DNA of 64,000 bases from positions 33,886 through 97,885 of the forward strand of contig JAAZEW010000257.1 in assembly GCA_012512055.1 (NCBI GenBank). Reading direction: 5' to 3'. The translations under genes and the position numbers were made by a program. The DNA comes from Bacillota bacterium. Lineage in GTDB: Bacteria > Bacillota_G > SHA-98 > UBA4971. Under the pieces are notes generated by a model that was not told the origin of the DNA, searched no databases, and was given only the letters and a program-made list of their open reading frames with translations. Below, piece after piece: positions 35,554 through 44,114 of the stretch. Each line of letters starts with the position of its first letter. The first letter of the stretch is position 1.

Positions 35554-36795
35554 TCAATCAGCCGATGCGCCTAATCCAAATGCAGTGTGGAGTCCTCGGG
35601 CTGCTTTCAGTATATCGTCCTGCATTACAAGACACGATATGCTTGCATGGGAGTCGGATGTTTGAAAAATCTTCACACCCGCATCTCCCAGAGCTTCCAC
35701 TACTTCCGCCATGACTCCGGGAACCCCTCTCATCCCTGCTCCCACCACAGATACTTTGGCGCATCCCGGGGTGATTCTTATCTCCTCTTGTCTCAGCCCC
35801 AAAGATTCCAGCACCCCGAGGGCTTTGTCGACTACACTTTCACTTATCGTAAAGCATATGGTCTCGGGAAGCACGGTTATTAGGTCTACGCTTATCTTTG
35901 CGCATGCCAGGGCCCTGAATACTTTGCCCAAGAAGCCTGCCTCATTAACATCGCGTTCCCGATCCAATCTCACCTGAGTAATACCGGTAAGGTGAGCGAC
36001 TCCCCTTGCGACTCTGTCTGATTTGATGACAGTCTTCTTTGAGATCATACTGCTTTCACACACAAGAGTGCCCGGCGCATCAGACAAGGTATTCTTGATC
36101 CTTATAGGAATTCCGCCTTCCATGGCAATCTCCACTGCCCTTGGATGGACAACCTTGGCTCCGAGGTGAGCCATTTCCACGATTTCGGAATAGGACACAA
36201 CTGTGAGTGGCTTTGCATCAGGCACCATTTTGGGGTCAGCGGTCATGACGCCTTCTACATCTGTATATATCTCCACTGATTCAGCGCCGAGAGCCACACC
36301 GAGAGCTGCAGCGGTCGTGTCACTGCCTCCCCGCCCCAAAGTAGTGACTTCGCCGTTTTTGCTAATGCCTTGAAACCCTGCGACCACTACTACCTTTCCT
36401 TCATTGAGGCAATCCATGACGCGCCCGGGATGTACTTCGAGTATTCTTGTGTTGCCGAAACTCTCATCAGTTATGATGCCTGCTTGCCCTCCTGTCAAAC
36501 CTACAGCTTGGCATCCCATTCCTCTCAGCGTTTCGGTCATGACCACTGCGGAAATTATCTCCCCGCATGACATAACCAAGTCTTGCTCTCTGGGATCTGC
36601 ATCTTCATGTATGCCTTTTATGAGTTCCAGCAGAGTGTCAGTGGCATACGGTTCTCCTTTCCGGCCCATTGCAGACACTACAACAACAGGCGAATATCCA
36701 TCGGCTTGAGCTTCTATGACCTTTCGGGCTGCTTTCTCTCGTTTCAGAGGAGTAGCCACAGATGTTCCTCCGAATTTTTGGATTATGATTTTCAT
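35554..36795 (-). CDS. dapG: Aspartate kinase
   Basis: The ATG at 36795 gives 413 residues starting MKIIIQKFGGTSVATP. The kinase domain has the KFGGTSVA loop and TTLGRGGSDTTAAALGVAL. Two ACT domains follow in the C-terminal 150 residues (VDLITVLPETICFTISESV and CAKVSVVGAGMRGVPGVMAE). Order between asd and dapA matches Bacillus dapG (aspartokinase I), whose feedback inhibitor is diaminopimelate; the effector here is inferred from position only. It nearly abuts asd. Confidence 0.94.
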   Translation of the reverse strand: MKIIIQKFGGTSVATPLKREKAARKVIEAQADGYSPVVVVSAMGRKGEPYATDTLLELIKGIHEDADPREQDLVMSCGEIISAVVMTETLRGMGCQAVGLTGGQAGIITDESFGNTRILEVHPGRVMDCLNEGKVVVVAGFQGISKNGEVTTLGRGGSDTTAAALGVALGAESVEIYTDVEGVMTADPKMVPDAKPLTVVSYSEIVEMAHLGAKVVHPRAVEIAMEGGIPIRIKNTLSDAPGTLVCESSMISKKTVIKSDRVARGVAHLTGITQVRLDRERDVNEAGFLGKVFRALACAKISVDLITVLPETICFTISESVVDKALGVLESLGLRQEEIRITPGCAKVSVVGAGMRGVPGVMAEVVEALGDAGVKIFQTSDSHASISCLVMQDDILKAARGLHTAFGLGASAD

Positions 36796-36800
36796 TTTCC

Positions 36801-37838
36801 TCACCTCGCAAGACATCCAAGCTCCAAAGCCTTTTCTCCGATTTCAACTGCATTAAGCGCTGCTCCTTTACGAAGTTGATCACCTACGACCCACAGGTTC
36901 AGTCCGCTGGGAATAGAATTGTCTTCGCGTACCCGCCCCACTTGAACAAGATCTGTGCCCGAGACTGAGAAAGGCATTGGGTATAACATCTCACCCGGGT
37001 CGTCTATCACCTGAATCCCGGGGGCTTTCGAAAGAATCTCCAATGCCTGTTCCCGAGTGAGTTTCAGGCGAGTTTCAAGATTCAACGATATGGAGTGAGA
37101 TCTCTCTACCGGAACGCGTACAGTGGTAGCAGTGATTCCAAACTCGCGTCCCATAATCTTGGCGGTCTCATGAACAGTCTTCCATTCTTCCTTTGTGTAC
37201 ATCATGTCCTGGAACACATCCACTTGCGGGATTACGTTGAATGCAATCTGATAGTGCTTTGGAGCTGATGCAAAGGGAAGGATTTCAGGCTTGACGGCTT
37301 CCCCTGCAAGATATGCCTTGGACTCGCGGAATAAAGCATCCATAGCCTTCACTCCGGCACCGGATACAGCTTGATATGTGGATACCACCGCCCGCTTGAT
37401 GACTGCGGCGTCGTCAATGGGTTTCAGCGCCATTACCATAATGGTTGTGGTGCAGTTGGGGTTAGCAATGATTCCTTTGTGTTTCAGGATATCTTCCGGG
37501 TTGACTTGAGGAACCACCAGCGGCACTTCCGGTTCCATACGAAATGCGCTGCTGTTATCAATCACCAGGGCGCCATTTTTGACTGCGCCTTGCGCAAACT
37601 CTCGGGAAACGGAAGCTCCGGCCGCGAAGAACACGATATCATGCCCGGCAATGGCGCCTTCCGAAACCTCCTCTACCCGTAGAACTTCACCTCCAAAGTC
37701 TACCTGCTTACCTTTTGACCTGGATGACGCAAGAAGGGTAAGCTTACCAACGGGAAAGTCCCTTTCGGATAGAATCTTTAGGAGCTCCTGTCCGACAACT
37801 CCTGTGGCACCTACTACAGCTACTCTATGTCTTCTCAT
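36801..37838 (-). CDS. asd: Aspartate-semialdehyde dehydrogenase
   Basis: The 345 residues begin with the nucleotide-binding VAVVGATGVVGQELLKIL. The catalytic cysteine is in ANPNCTTTIMVMALKP, and VPVERSHSISLNLE follows. It makes aspartate semialdehyde from aspartyl phosphate. ATG start behind AGGGGAG. It follows dpaB by 57 bp; that gap holds a 7-bp inverted repeat (37863-37887). Confidence 0.96.
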   Translation of the reverse strand: MRRHRVAVVGATGVVGQELLKILSERDFPVGKLTLLASSRSKGKQVDFGGEVLRVEEVSEGAIAGHDIVFFAAGASVSREFAQGAVKNGALVIDNSSAFRMEPEVPLVVPQVNPEDILKHKGIIANPNCTTTIMVMALKPIDDAAVIKRAVVSTYQAVSGAGVKAMDALFRESKAYLAGEAVKPEILPFASAPKHYQIAFNVIPQVDVFQDMMYTKEEWKTVHETAKIMGREFGITATTVRVPVERSHSISLNLETRLKLTREQALEILSKAPGIQVIDDPGEMLYPMPFSVSGTDLVQVGRVREDNSIPSGLNLWVVGDQLRKGAALNAVEIGEKALELGCLAR

Positions 37839-37862
37839 TCTTCTCCCCTCGCTATGCCGTTT

Positions 37863-37887
37863 ATGCTAAGTATTTTTATGTTAGCAT
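37863..37887. promoter_or_regulatory. Inverted repeat between dpaB and asd
   Basis: ATGCTAA and TTAGCAT flank an 11-base AT-rich centre in the only spacer between the dpa pair and asd. It may be an operator or weak attenuator that separates sporulation and vegetative expression of the block. Confidence 0.4.
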
Positions 37888-37894
37888 ATATCTC

Positions 37895-38485
37895 CTATGA
37901 TTTCCTGTCAACAAGGATTGGTTGCAACTGTTTCCCGTCAAGTGCACAAATCACCGTGTCTACAAGCAGTCGCATATCACTTATGAGAGAACAAGGTTTC
38001 GCAAGCGGCGCATCTTGTCCGAAGGGAATCATGTATATATGCTTAGTGCTCAAGAGGGCTCCCAGATTCTTAGCGTTTGCCGATAGGCCGTCGTTTGTGG
38101 AAATACCGATAATGACAGGCCTCAAATTGCGCATGGTGGACTTGGCGGCCATCAGGACAGGGCCGTCCGTAATACCATACGCCAGTTTGGCCAGAGTATT
38201 TCCGGTGCATGGCGCAATCACCAATGCATCCAGGATCTTCTGAGGCCCCAGGGGCTCCACTTCGACAATGGTCAGAATCGGTTCCTTACCTGTTATGCGT
38301 TCAAGTGCGCATGCTATGTCCGCTGCCTTTCCATACTTTGTGTTTTGAGTTGCAACTTTTTCAGAGAGTATGGGATACACAACTGCGCCCTCTCTAACGA
38401 GCTTCTCGATTTCCGGGAAGACTTGGGGAATAGTGCAGAACGAGCCTGTTATGGCAATGCCAATCGTCTTGCCAGCAAGCCTCAT
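37895..38485 (-). CDS. dpaB: Dipicolinate synthase subunit B
   Basis: The ATG at 38485 follows GGAGGTGG and gives 196 residues starting MRLAGKTIGIAITGSFCT. It is a flavoprotein-like fold (ALVIAPCTGNTLAKLAYGITD, GPVLMAAKSTMRNLRPVIIG) as in SpoVFB. With DpaA it oxidises dihydrodipicolinate to dipicolinic acid in the mother cell. It follows dpaA by 37 bp. Confidence 0.95.
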   Translation of the reverse strand: MRLAGKTIGIAITGSFCTIPQVFPEIEKLVREGAVVYPILSEKVATQNTKYGKAADIACALERITGKEPILTIVEVEPLGPQKILDALVIAPCTGNTLAKLAYGITDGPVLMAAKSTMRNLRPVIIGISTNDGLSANAKNLGALLSTKHIYMIPFGQDAPLAKPCSLISDMRLLVDTVICALDGKQLQPILVDRKS

Positions 38486-38522
38486 GGGCTCCACCTCCAC
38501 CTAATGCTAGGTAGCCTGCCGG

Positions 38523-39419
38523 TCAAGAGAGGCGACTGAGTTCCCGCCTTATGAGTTGAGGGACGGAATCAGCAAGGATTTTGCCTGCAGTCTTTGGAGC
38601 AACTTTCCCGGGTAGTCCCAGGGCGAGAATAGCCTTAATGCCTAACCGCGATGCTGCCTCAAAATCAGTTCCTCCCGGCGCGGAAGCTAAGTCCACTATG
38701 AGAGAATCGGGCCGCATGCGCTTGAGGATGTTTTCAGTCAAGACTATTGCAGGAACTGTGTTGAAGACTGCGTCTGCATCTCTTAAAGCTGCGGCAAGCG
38801 ACGAGATATGCAGGGTCGAGGCGCCCATCTCATCAGCCCTCGCAAGCTGCGGGAGACTTCTGGCACACACGACAGTATTAGCGCACAAAGAAAGCAGAAC
38901 GCGTGCCATGGTTTCTCCGACTCGTCCAAACCCAACTACAACGGCATTACATCCATGGATTGTAATGGGCATTTCTTTCATGGCTATTTGAAGTGCCCCT
39001 TCCGCCGTAGGTATGGAGTTACGGATGGCAATCTCATCGTCCTCGGTAACTTCTACAAGGTTTACATTATGCTTTGAAGCAAATTCCCGAAGCCTTGGCC
39101 TTGCAGCTCCGACCAGAAGTGGCACCCCTGGTGGAATGAGTTCGAGGACTTCCTCAGTGAGTGCAATATTGAATTTAGGGTCCAGAGTCCTCACCTTGCC
39201 TCCGACATCCAGGCCACCCATTCCTACGACAATTGCAGAAGCTCCAACAATCCCCTGGAATACACTGTTTTCCCTGGTAGTCCCTTCAAGCTCATCGAGG
39301 GGTGGGTATCCTACTACTCTCACTTGGGCCCCTTCAGCAAGGAATCTTTGAATCAGTTCAATTTCGCGGAAATCCCCTCCGAGCACACATATGACCAGTC
39401 CCTTGAGGCCCTCTGTCAT
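38523..39419 (-). CDS. dpaA: Dipicolinate synthase subunit A
   Basis: The 298 residues match SpoVFA. There is an N-terminal domain with LVICVLGGDFREIELIQRF and a Rossmann domain VVVGFGRVGETMARVLLSL that binds NAD(P). It forms the dipicolinate synthase with DpaB, and dipicolinate is loaded into spores. A sigma-K-like promoter sits 35-62 bp upstream, fitting the mother-cell timing known for spoVF. Start ATG behind GGGGAGGG. Confidence 0.95.
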   Translation of the reverse strand: MTEGLKGLVICVLGGDFREIELIQRFLAEGAQVRVVGYPPLDELEGTTRENSVFQGIVGASAIVVGMGGLDVGGKVRTLDPKFNIALTEEVLELIPPGVPLLVGAARPRLREFASKHNVNLVEVTEDDEIAIRNSIPTAEGALQIAMKEMPITIHGCNAVVVGFGRVGETMARVLLSLCANTVVCARSLPQLARADEMGASTLHISSLAAALRDADAVFNTVPAIVLTENILKRMRPDSLIVDLASAPGGTDFEAASRLGIKAILALGLPGKVAPKTAGKILADSVPQLIRRELSRLS

Positions 39420-39453
39420 ACCGGTCCCTCCCCTGACCCCACATGACTATGGA

Positions 39454-39481
39454 TAATATATGATTTCTTCGGGGAGGCGGT
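39454..39481 (-). promoter_or_regulatory. Predicted sigma-K promoter of dpaAB
   Basis: On the minus strand, AC at 39481-39480 is followed by exactly 17 bases and then CATATATTA at 39462-39454, which fits the sigma-K form AC-N16/17-CATANNNTA at every fixed position. spoVF of Bacillus is a known sigma-K target. Confidence 0.7.
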
Positions 39482-39513
39482 GCTTGTTCTTTCCTTTTCC
39501 GGTTAAAGCTTAT

Positions 39514-40305
39514 TCAGATGTCAAGCAAGACATCAAGGCCGAAAACTGCATGATCAAGCTTCATTACTTCTCTTACCGCTATGACCACACCGGGCAGGAA
39601 AGACTCCCTTGAAAGAGAATCATGGCGTATTGTCAGAGTCTCTCCGGGCCTACCGAAGATAACCTCATGGTGAGCTACCAGGCCGGGCAATCTGACACTA
39701 TGTATTCGGGTGACACCTACCTCCTCGCCTCTTGCGGGTTGAGATTCGAGGCTTACTGCTATCTCCTCCCGTGCTGTAGGATGCGAGTGCCTCATGAACT
39801 CAGCGGTCTTAAGAGCTGTTCCTGAAGGGGCGTCCACTTTCTTATCATGGTGCATCTCAATAATCTCGGCACTTGCAAAGTGCCTGGAAGCTATTTCCGC
39901 AAACTTCATAAGGAGTACGGCTCCAATGGCAAAATTGGGGGCGACCACAGCCCCTATCTTGTTTGTCTGGCACAAGCTTCTGATTTCATCAAAGTGAACT
40001 GCCGAAAGGCCTGTGGTTCCCACAACACATCTGACTCCGTTCTCCAGAGCTATTCTCACATTATCCATAACGCTTGCAGGGTGTGTAAAATCCACCAGTA
40101 CATTTGGATGAGTCTTTGCCATCAAGGCAGGAAGGTCTGTTGTTACCTTGAATCGACACTCAGCCTCGCCTGTGCCAAAGGTAATATTCTGCATCTTCAA
40201 ATCTACGCCCCCGACCAATTGTATGTCAGATTCATGTGCGAGGGCTGATGCGACCTGTCTTCCCATACGTCCTGCCATACCTGTTATGATTGTCCTGATT
40301 TTCAT
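39514..40305 (-). CDS. dapB: 4-hydroxy-tetrahydrodipicolinate reductase
   Basis: The ATG at 40305 gives 263 residues. The N-terminal TGMAGRMGRQVASAL binds NAD(P)H, and IEMHHDKKVDAPSGTALKTA is the substrate signature with the catalytic His and Lys. It takes the DapA product towards diaminopimelate, so it competes with dipicolinate formation. It stands upstream of dpaA and is set off from it by the sigma-K-type promoter. Confidence 0.96.
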   Translation of the reverse strand: MKIRTIITGMAGRMGRQVASALAHESDIQLVGGVDLKMQNITFGTGEAECRFKVTTDLPALMAKTHPNVLVDFTHPASVMDNVRIALENGVRCVVGTTGLSAVHFDEIRSLCQTNKIGAVVAPNFAIGAVLLMKFAEIASRHFASAEIIEMHHDKKVDAPSGTALKTAEFMRHSHPTAREEIAVSLESQPARGEEVGVTRIHSVRLPGLVAHHEVIFGRPGETLTIRHDSLSRESFLPGVVIAVREVMKLDHAVFGLDVLLDI

Positions 40306-40434
40306 TGATAACAACCCCCTATTCGGCCTATGCCCATCACAATTCATTTATCCTTCCGGCTTCGAATTCCTGCTATCCCTAAGGGTAACGAAGAGCTAAG
40401 GCACGTTTCTCAGAATTTCGCCTGAGCGCAATAT

Positions 40435-40483
40435 AAAAAACCGCCGCAGGCAGTTCTCATCCGGACACCATCCCGCAGCGGTT
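40435..40483 (-). terminator. Rho-independent terminator after the stress-protein gene
   Basis: On the minus strand AACCGCTGCGGG pairs with CCTGCGGCGGTT, followed by TTTTTAT. It ends the spo0E-like/stress-protein transcript before dapB. Confidence 0.85.
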
Positions 40484-40507
40484 ATGTTCATTGACACTAC
40501 ATTAAAG

Positions 40508-40996
40508 TCAGTGAATCTCAATGTCAGATGCGCCGAACTTGCCGTACACGTCTCTGACGTCATCTACCTGATCGTCATTGGCTTTTACTATAGCCAAGAC
40601 CTTTCCCTCTTTGACCTTGCTTTCATAGAACTTGCTGCGATCTTCCGGAATCCCCAGATCCACAAGGCTGCCCACAAGTCCGCCTGCCACTGCTCCTGTT
40701 AGTCCTGCAGCTATGGGTCCGATGGCGACAATTGGGCCTATTCCGGGTATGGCAAGAGCGCCTAATCCCGCAAGCACTCCCGCAGTGCCTCCGATTGCAC
40801 CTCCGGTGACTGTCCCACCGGACACGTCTGTGCCTCGGCCCATTCTGAGCCCGCCTTCACCGCGATCACCGCCACGTCCCTTATCTTCTTTGGCAACTAT
40901 GGATACCTTGTCGTTACCGAAACCCTTCTTCTTCAACTCGTGAACGGCCCTCTCCGCCTCATCGCGCATACCAAATGTGCCTATGATATTTGCCAT
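40508..40996 (-). CDS. General-stress-type protein with glycine-zipper (YflT/DUF1269-like)
   Basis: The 162 residues begin with a small alpha-beta domain (IIGTFGMRDEAERAVHELKK, VSIVAKEDKG) of the YflT heat-induced family. A Gly-rich hydrophobic middle follows (GGAIGGTAGVLAGLGALAIP, then AAGLTGAVAGGLVGSLVDLG) and a repeat of the small domain (VLAIVKANDDQVDDVRDVYG). Such proteins are induced by stress, but their role is unknown. It starts directly after the Spo0E-like gene and ends at a strong terminator. Confidence 0.75.
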   Translation of the reverse strand: MANIIGTFGMRDEAERAVHELKKKGFGNDKVSIVAKEDKGRGGDRGEGGLRMGRGTDVSGGTVTGGAIGGTAGVLAGLGALAIPGIGPIVAIGPIAAGLTGAVAGGLVGSLVDLGIPEDRSKFYESKVKEGKVLAIVKANDDQVDDVRDVYGKFGASDIEIH

Positions 40997-41248
40997 CTAT
41001 CTTGCCTCCTCCTTCTTAGTAGGGTTCGGCTTTAGTTTGACATAATAATCAGCCTCATATGCGCCATTCAGCCTCTCTTTTAGGCGGAGGTATTCAGCGA
41101 CCAGCTCATCAAGGCGTTCACTGATATCATAAGTCTCAGCGCTGTCAAGTGCCCCTTGATGCCGGACTATTGTCAGGTGCAACTCTCTACGCAAATCTTC
41201 AATGGCTATCCGAAGTGTCTGCAGTCTGTTCCCTAAGTCTTGTGCCAT
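40997..41248 (-). CDS. Spo0E-like aspartyl-phosphate phosphatase
   Basis: The 83-residue protein is a predicted two-helix hairpin with the Spo0E signature region SERLDELVAEYLRL, preceded by a helix LQTLRIAIEDLRRELHL. Spo0E proteins remove phosphate from Spo0A and delay sporulation; spo0A itself is at 52490. This one is longer than many (50-60 residues) through a charged tail. ATG with GGAGGG upstream. Confidence 0.75.
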   Translation of the reverse strand: MAQDLGNRLQTLRIAIEDLRRELHLTIVRHQGALDSAETYDISERLDELVAEYLRLKERLNGAYEADYYVKLKPNPTKKEEAR

Positions 41249-41291
41249 TTAGGTCCCTCCGAATAAGGATCAAGTCATTGACAAGGCTGAT

Positions 41292-41369
41292 GTTTTTGCC
41301 GGTTTTCCGATTGTCCTGGGCAACCCTGCACAGTACGTACACTTTCCAGAACCGGCGATTACTCATTGA
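41292..41369 (+). repeat. Dispersed intergenic repeat, type B copy
   Basis: It reads TTTTTGCCGGTTTTCCGATT through ACTTTCCAGAACCGGCGATT and aligns over its length with 679-757. It abuts the type A element at 41371. Confidence 0.75.
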
Positions 41370-41370
41370 G

Positions 41371-41478
41371 GAGACCGTTGATGCCTCCCATATTATGTCA
41401 CCGCAGTTCGCCTGAATCGCAGAAATCGGTTGCCGTCTTCGACGAAACCGGCGATTACCGGAGAAGTCCGACGGTCTC
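41371..41478 (+). mobile_element. MITE-like 108-bp element, type A copy 2
   Basis: It begins GAGACCGTTG and ends CGACGGTCTC (one mismatch in the 10-bp terminal inverted repeat). Length is identical to copy 1 at 14389-14496 and the interior is mostly the same. No reading frame is seen. Confidence 0.7.
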
Positions 41479-41703
41479 ATGGTGATCTACTTAGACATAC
41501 TTCGTTTCTCATCGACACGCACATAAGAATTCGCCCATCCAAGTCTGAATCCTCTTTTCTTTCGCTACCTATTGACAAGGTTTTGCACCACATTCAACCT
41601 TAGTATCCTTAACTTACATAGAGGAACTGTCTCATGCGCATGGAACTGGCAATTACCACTTATGTGCGTCCTGGGACGTCCGGCAAGGAGGAGAGCCCGA
41701 ATC

Positions 41704-43089
41704 TTGGATCCAAAGATTGCCGCAACAGTCTTGACTATTCTACTCTATGTTTTCTCAGCAAACAATCCTAAGCCTGAGAACGTTGTCACACCTTCGCCGG
41801 TAGGTGCATATGAGGTGACTGCCACGAAACAAGCGGAAAGCAAGAAACCCATACGTGCCACAGACCACGTTCCGGCTTCTGTCAAGGAGCTTGCCAGGGT
41901 TCGTAAAGGGCCGGGGACAGAGTACCCGACTTTGCAGAAACTGCCCGCCGGTGCCCGAGTCACTGTCATTGCCTCGCTTGATGATTGGCATCAGGTCAGG
42001 CTCTCCGACGGGAAAATCGGTTGGATTGCCGAGTTTCTCGTTGAAGGCAGCGATCTGGCTTCCATGAACCGGGTTGATGCAAACAAGCCTCTGCCGGGTA
42101 GTGTCGGAAAATCACCTGAAATACGAACCGGCAAACGTAGAATAGTGGGATACTATACAGAGGATTACCACGGCGACCCAACGTCATACGGGTCTCTTCT
42201 TCCTAACAAAGGCTTTCTTGACTGTATAGCCATTTTTTCCCATCCGGTGACTCAAGACGGCAGAGTATCAGGGGAGACCAGCGAAAGAGCGATAAAAGTG
42301 GCCAAGTCAGGAGACATTCAGACTCTGGCCCTTGTACATAACCTGGTGCAGGGAGGGTTTGACAACAGGCGCGCTCATGCGTTGCTTCAGAGCTATAATT
42401 CGCGGGCAAAGGCAATCTCGGACATTATCGGGATCTTGGAAAACCAGGGCTACAATGGGGTTAACATAGATCTTGAGAACGTGAATCCCCGAGACCGCGA
42501 CAACCTTACAGCTTTCATGAATGAACTTCGTGCTCGCCTGAAGCCCCGTGGATACCTGGTGACTATGTCCGTGCCGGCTAAGACTCAAGACCATGCAGGG
42601 CAAGCATGGGTAGGCGCCTTTGATTACTACGCCCTGGGAAAGGCTTGCGATTATCTGATGCTGATGACGTATGATGAACACTCTCAAGTCAGCGGGCCCG
42701 GTCCTGTAGCCTCCCTACCTTGGGTAGAGAAGGTAATCAAGTATGCGATAACCCAGATACCAAAGGATAAAGTGCTAATGGGAGTGCCTGCTTACGGTTA
42801 TGATTGGAACCTCTCCACGAAAAGGACGGTAGCGCTTTCATATACCCAAGTAATGAACCGCGCAAATCGCATGGGAATCGACCCGTCTTGGGATTCCAAC
42901 GCAAAGTCGCCGTTTTTCAAGTATGTGGAGAACGGTGCACACCACGAAGTATGGTTCGAGTCTCCACACAGTCTGAAGCCTAAACTTGCGCTGGTGGAGA
43001 AATATGATATAGGTGGCATAGCCATCTGGAAGCTGGGATATGAAGACAGCCAATACTGGAAGACTATTGCCGATGCTTTGGACAAGTAG
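41704..43089 (+). CDS. GH18 spore-type peptidoglycan hydrolase with SH3 domain (YaaH/SleL-like)
   Basis: A TTG at 41704, 12 bases after AGGAGG, gives 461 residues with a short export signal; an ATG further upstream has no ribosome site. A bacterial SH3 domain spans about 57-115 (VRKGPGTEYPTLQKLPAGAR, GKIGWIAEFL). The GH18 barrel spans about 146-461, with catalytic Glu258 in GVNIDLENV, and MTYDEHSQVSGPGPVASL and VLMGVPAYGYDW downstream. Such enzymes cleave cortex peptidoglycan (N-acetylglucosaminidase) in germination. It is one of only four plus-strand genes here. Confidence 0.88.
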   Translation: MDPKIAATVLTILLYVFSANNPKPENVVTPSPVGAYEVTATKQAESKKPIRATDHVPASVKELARVRKGPGTEYPTLQKLPAGARVTVIASLDDWHQVRLSDGKIGWIAEFLVEGSDLASMNRVDANKPLPGSVGKSPEIRTGKRRIVGYYTEDYHGDPTSYGSLLPNKGFLDCIAIFSHPVTQDGRVSGETSERAIKVAKSGDIQTLALVHNLVQGGFDNRRAHALLQSYNSRAKAISDIIGILENQGYNGVNIDLENVNPRDRDNLTAFMNELRARLKPRGYLVTMSVPAKTQDHAGQAWVGAFDYYALGKACDYLMLMTYDEHSQVSGPGPVASLPWVEKVIKYAITQIPKDKVLMGVPAYGYDWNLSTKRTVALSYTQVMNRANRMGIDPSWDSNAKSPFFKYVENGAHHEVWFESPHSLKPKLALVEKYDIGGIAIWKLGYEDSQYWKTIADALDK

Positions 43090-43091
43090 CC

Positions 43092-44114
43092 CTATTCAGA
43101 CTCAAGCAAATCTGATATCGTAAGAAACCCGTAGCCCGCCTTCCTTGAAGCGTCCACTATTGTAGGGAGAGCTTCAAGAAAAGACAGGGTTGGATGGGCC
43201 AAGATGATAGCTCCCGGCGCAATTTTCGGTATGACCCGGCCGGATATCTTCTTCGGATCTTGAGTGTTCCAGTCGAGTGTGTCAATAGTCCACATAACTG
43301 TCGTGTATCCCAGGGATGCACCTGCGGATACTACTGTCTGATTGCATTCGCCGTAAGGAGGAGAGAAGAGCCGGCTTGGCGTAACTCCTAAGCTGATAAG
43401 GAGCTTGTCATTGTCTGAAATCAGTTTCCGTATTGTGGATTCATTCATCTTCTCGACATGAACATGCCGGTATCCGTGGTTTGCCACTTCATGTCCTTCT
43501 TTGCTGAGAAGCTTTACCATGTCAGGGAATTTCTCAGCCCACTCGCCGTCGATAAAGAACGTCACTTTCATATTGTGTTCACGCAGGATCTCAAGTAAGC
43601 GAGGTAGATGCTCCTCGCCCCAGGCTAGGTTAACCGCCATTGCCATAGCCTGCCTTTCTGTATTAACACGGTAGACAGGGTCGAAGTGACGCGCAGTCAC
43701 AGCAGGGGCAATTGTGATTCGTGCCGGTTCCACCACCTCTCCCGGCTTCGCTTTCATGACTCGGTTTACAGTCAGATCTACGTCAATATCCAATCCAGGC
43801 TCTTCCGGGATTAATTCGCCTGTCTCTTTGAACAACATAGCGTCTTTTGCTGCGGTTCGCTCTTGTTCCGCCATGGCTTCTGCAACTCTTCTCACCTCAT
43901 TAGGCAGGTATCCGGAGACTATTCGCGTTTCCAGGGCAACTCCGGGTTTTGCCCCGTAAACCATACGCCTGATATCATCCAGAGAAGAGACAAGGACCAC
44001 TGTAAACACAAAGATTAGAACGGCAAATGCCATAACAAGCGTCATTTGCCTTGTAATCACAATTGCAGTGAGACGGCCTTCACGCATGGGAGCCAGTCTG
44101 CTCTTGCGTTTCAT
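43092..44114 (-). CDS. NodB-fold polysaccharide deacetylase-like protein with altered motif 1
   Basis: The 340 residues have one N-terminal membrane helix (about 23-43), a ~100-residue linker and a NodB-type barrel from about 155. Where active deacetylases have TFDDG it reads VNLAWGEE (161-168), so the catalytic and metal Asp are missing. The HxxxH pair is kept as NHGYRHVH (His213, His217). Motif 3 reads LFSPPYGECN without the usual Arg. DTLDW and ILAHP are present. Activity is doubtful or unusual. It overlaps the upstream NodB-like gene by 35 bp. Confidence 0.8.
   Translation of the reverse strand: MKRKSRLAPMREGRLTAIVITRQMTLVMAFAVLIFVFTVVLVSSLDDIRRMVYGAKPGVALETRIVSGYLPNEVRRVAEAMAEQERTAAKDAMLFKETGELIPEEPGLDIDVDLTVNRVMKAKPGEVVEPARITIAPAVTARHFDPVYRVNTERQAMAMAVNLAWGEEHLPRLLEILREHNMKVTFFIDGEWAEKFPDMVKLLSKEGHEVANHGYRHVHVEKMNESTIRKLISDNDKLLISLGVTPSRLFSPPYGECNQTVVSAGASLGYTTVMWTIDTLDWNTQDPKKISGRVIPKIAPGAIILAHPTLSFLEALPTIVDASRKAGYGFLTISDLLESE

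Larger units (their letters stand above)
41249..41703. other. Gene-free gap with repeat island
   Basis: The left half holds a type B repeat and a 108-bp type A element back to back. The right half (41479-41703) is the leader of the GH18 gene. It contains a TTGACA hexamer at 41574-41579 with no good -10 at standard spacing, and no convincing sporulation promoter was found. Confidence 0.7.
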
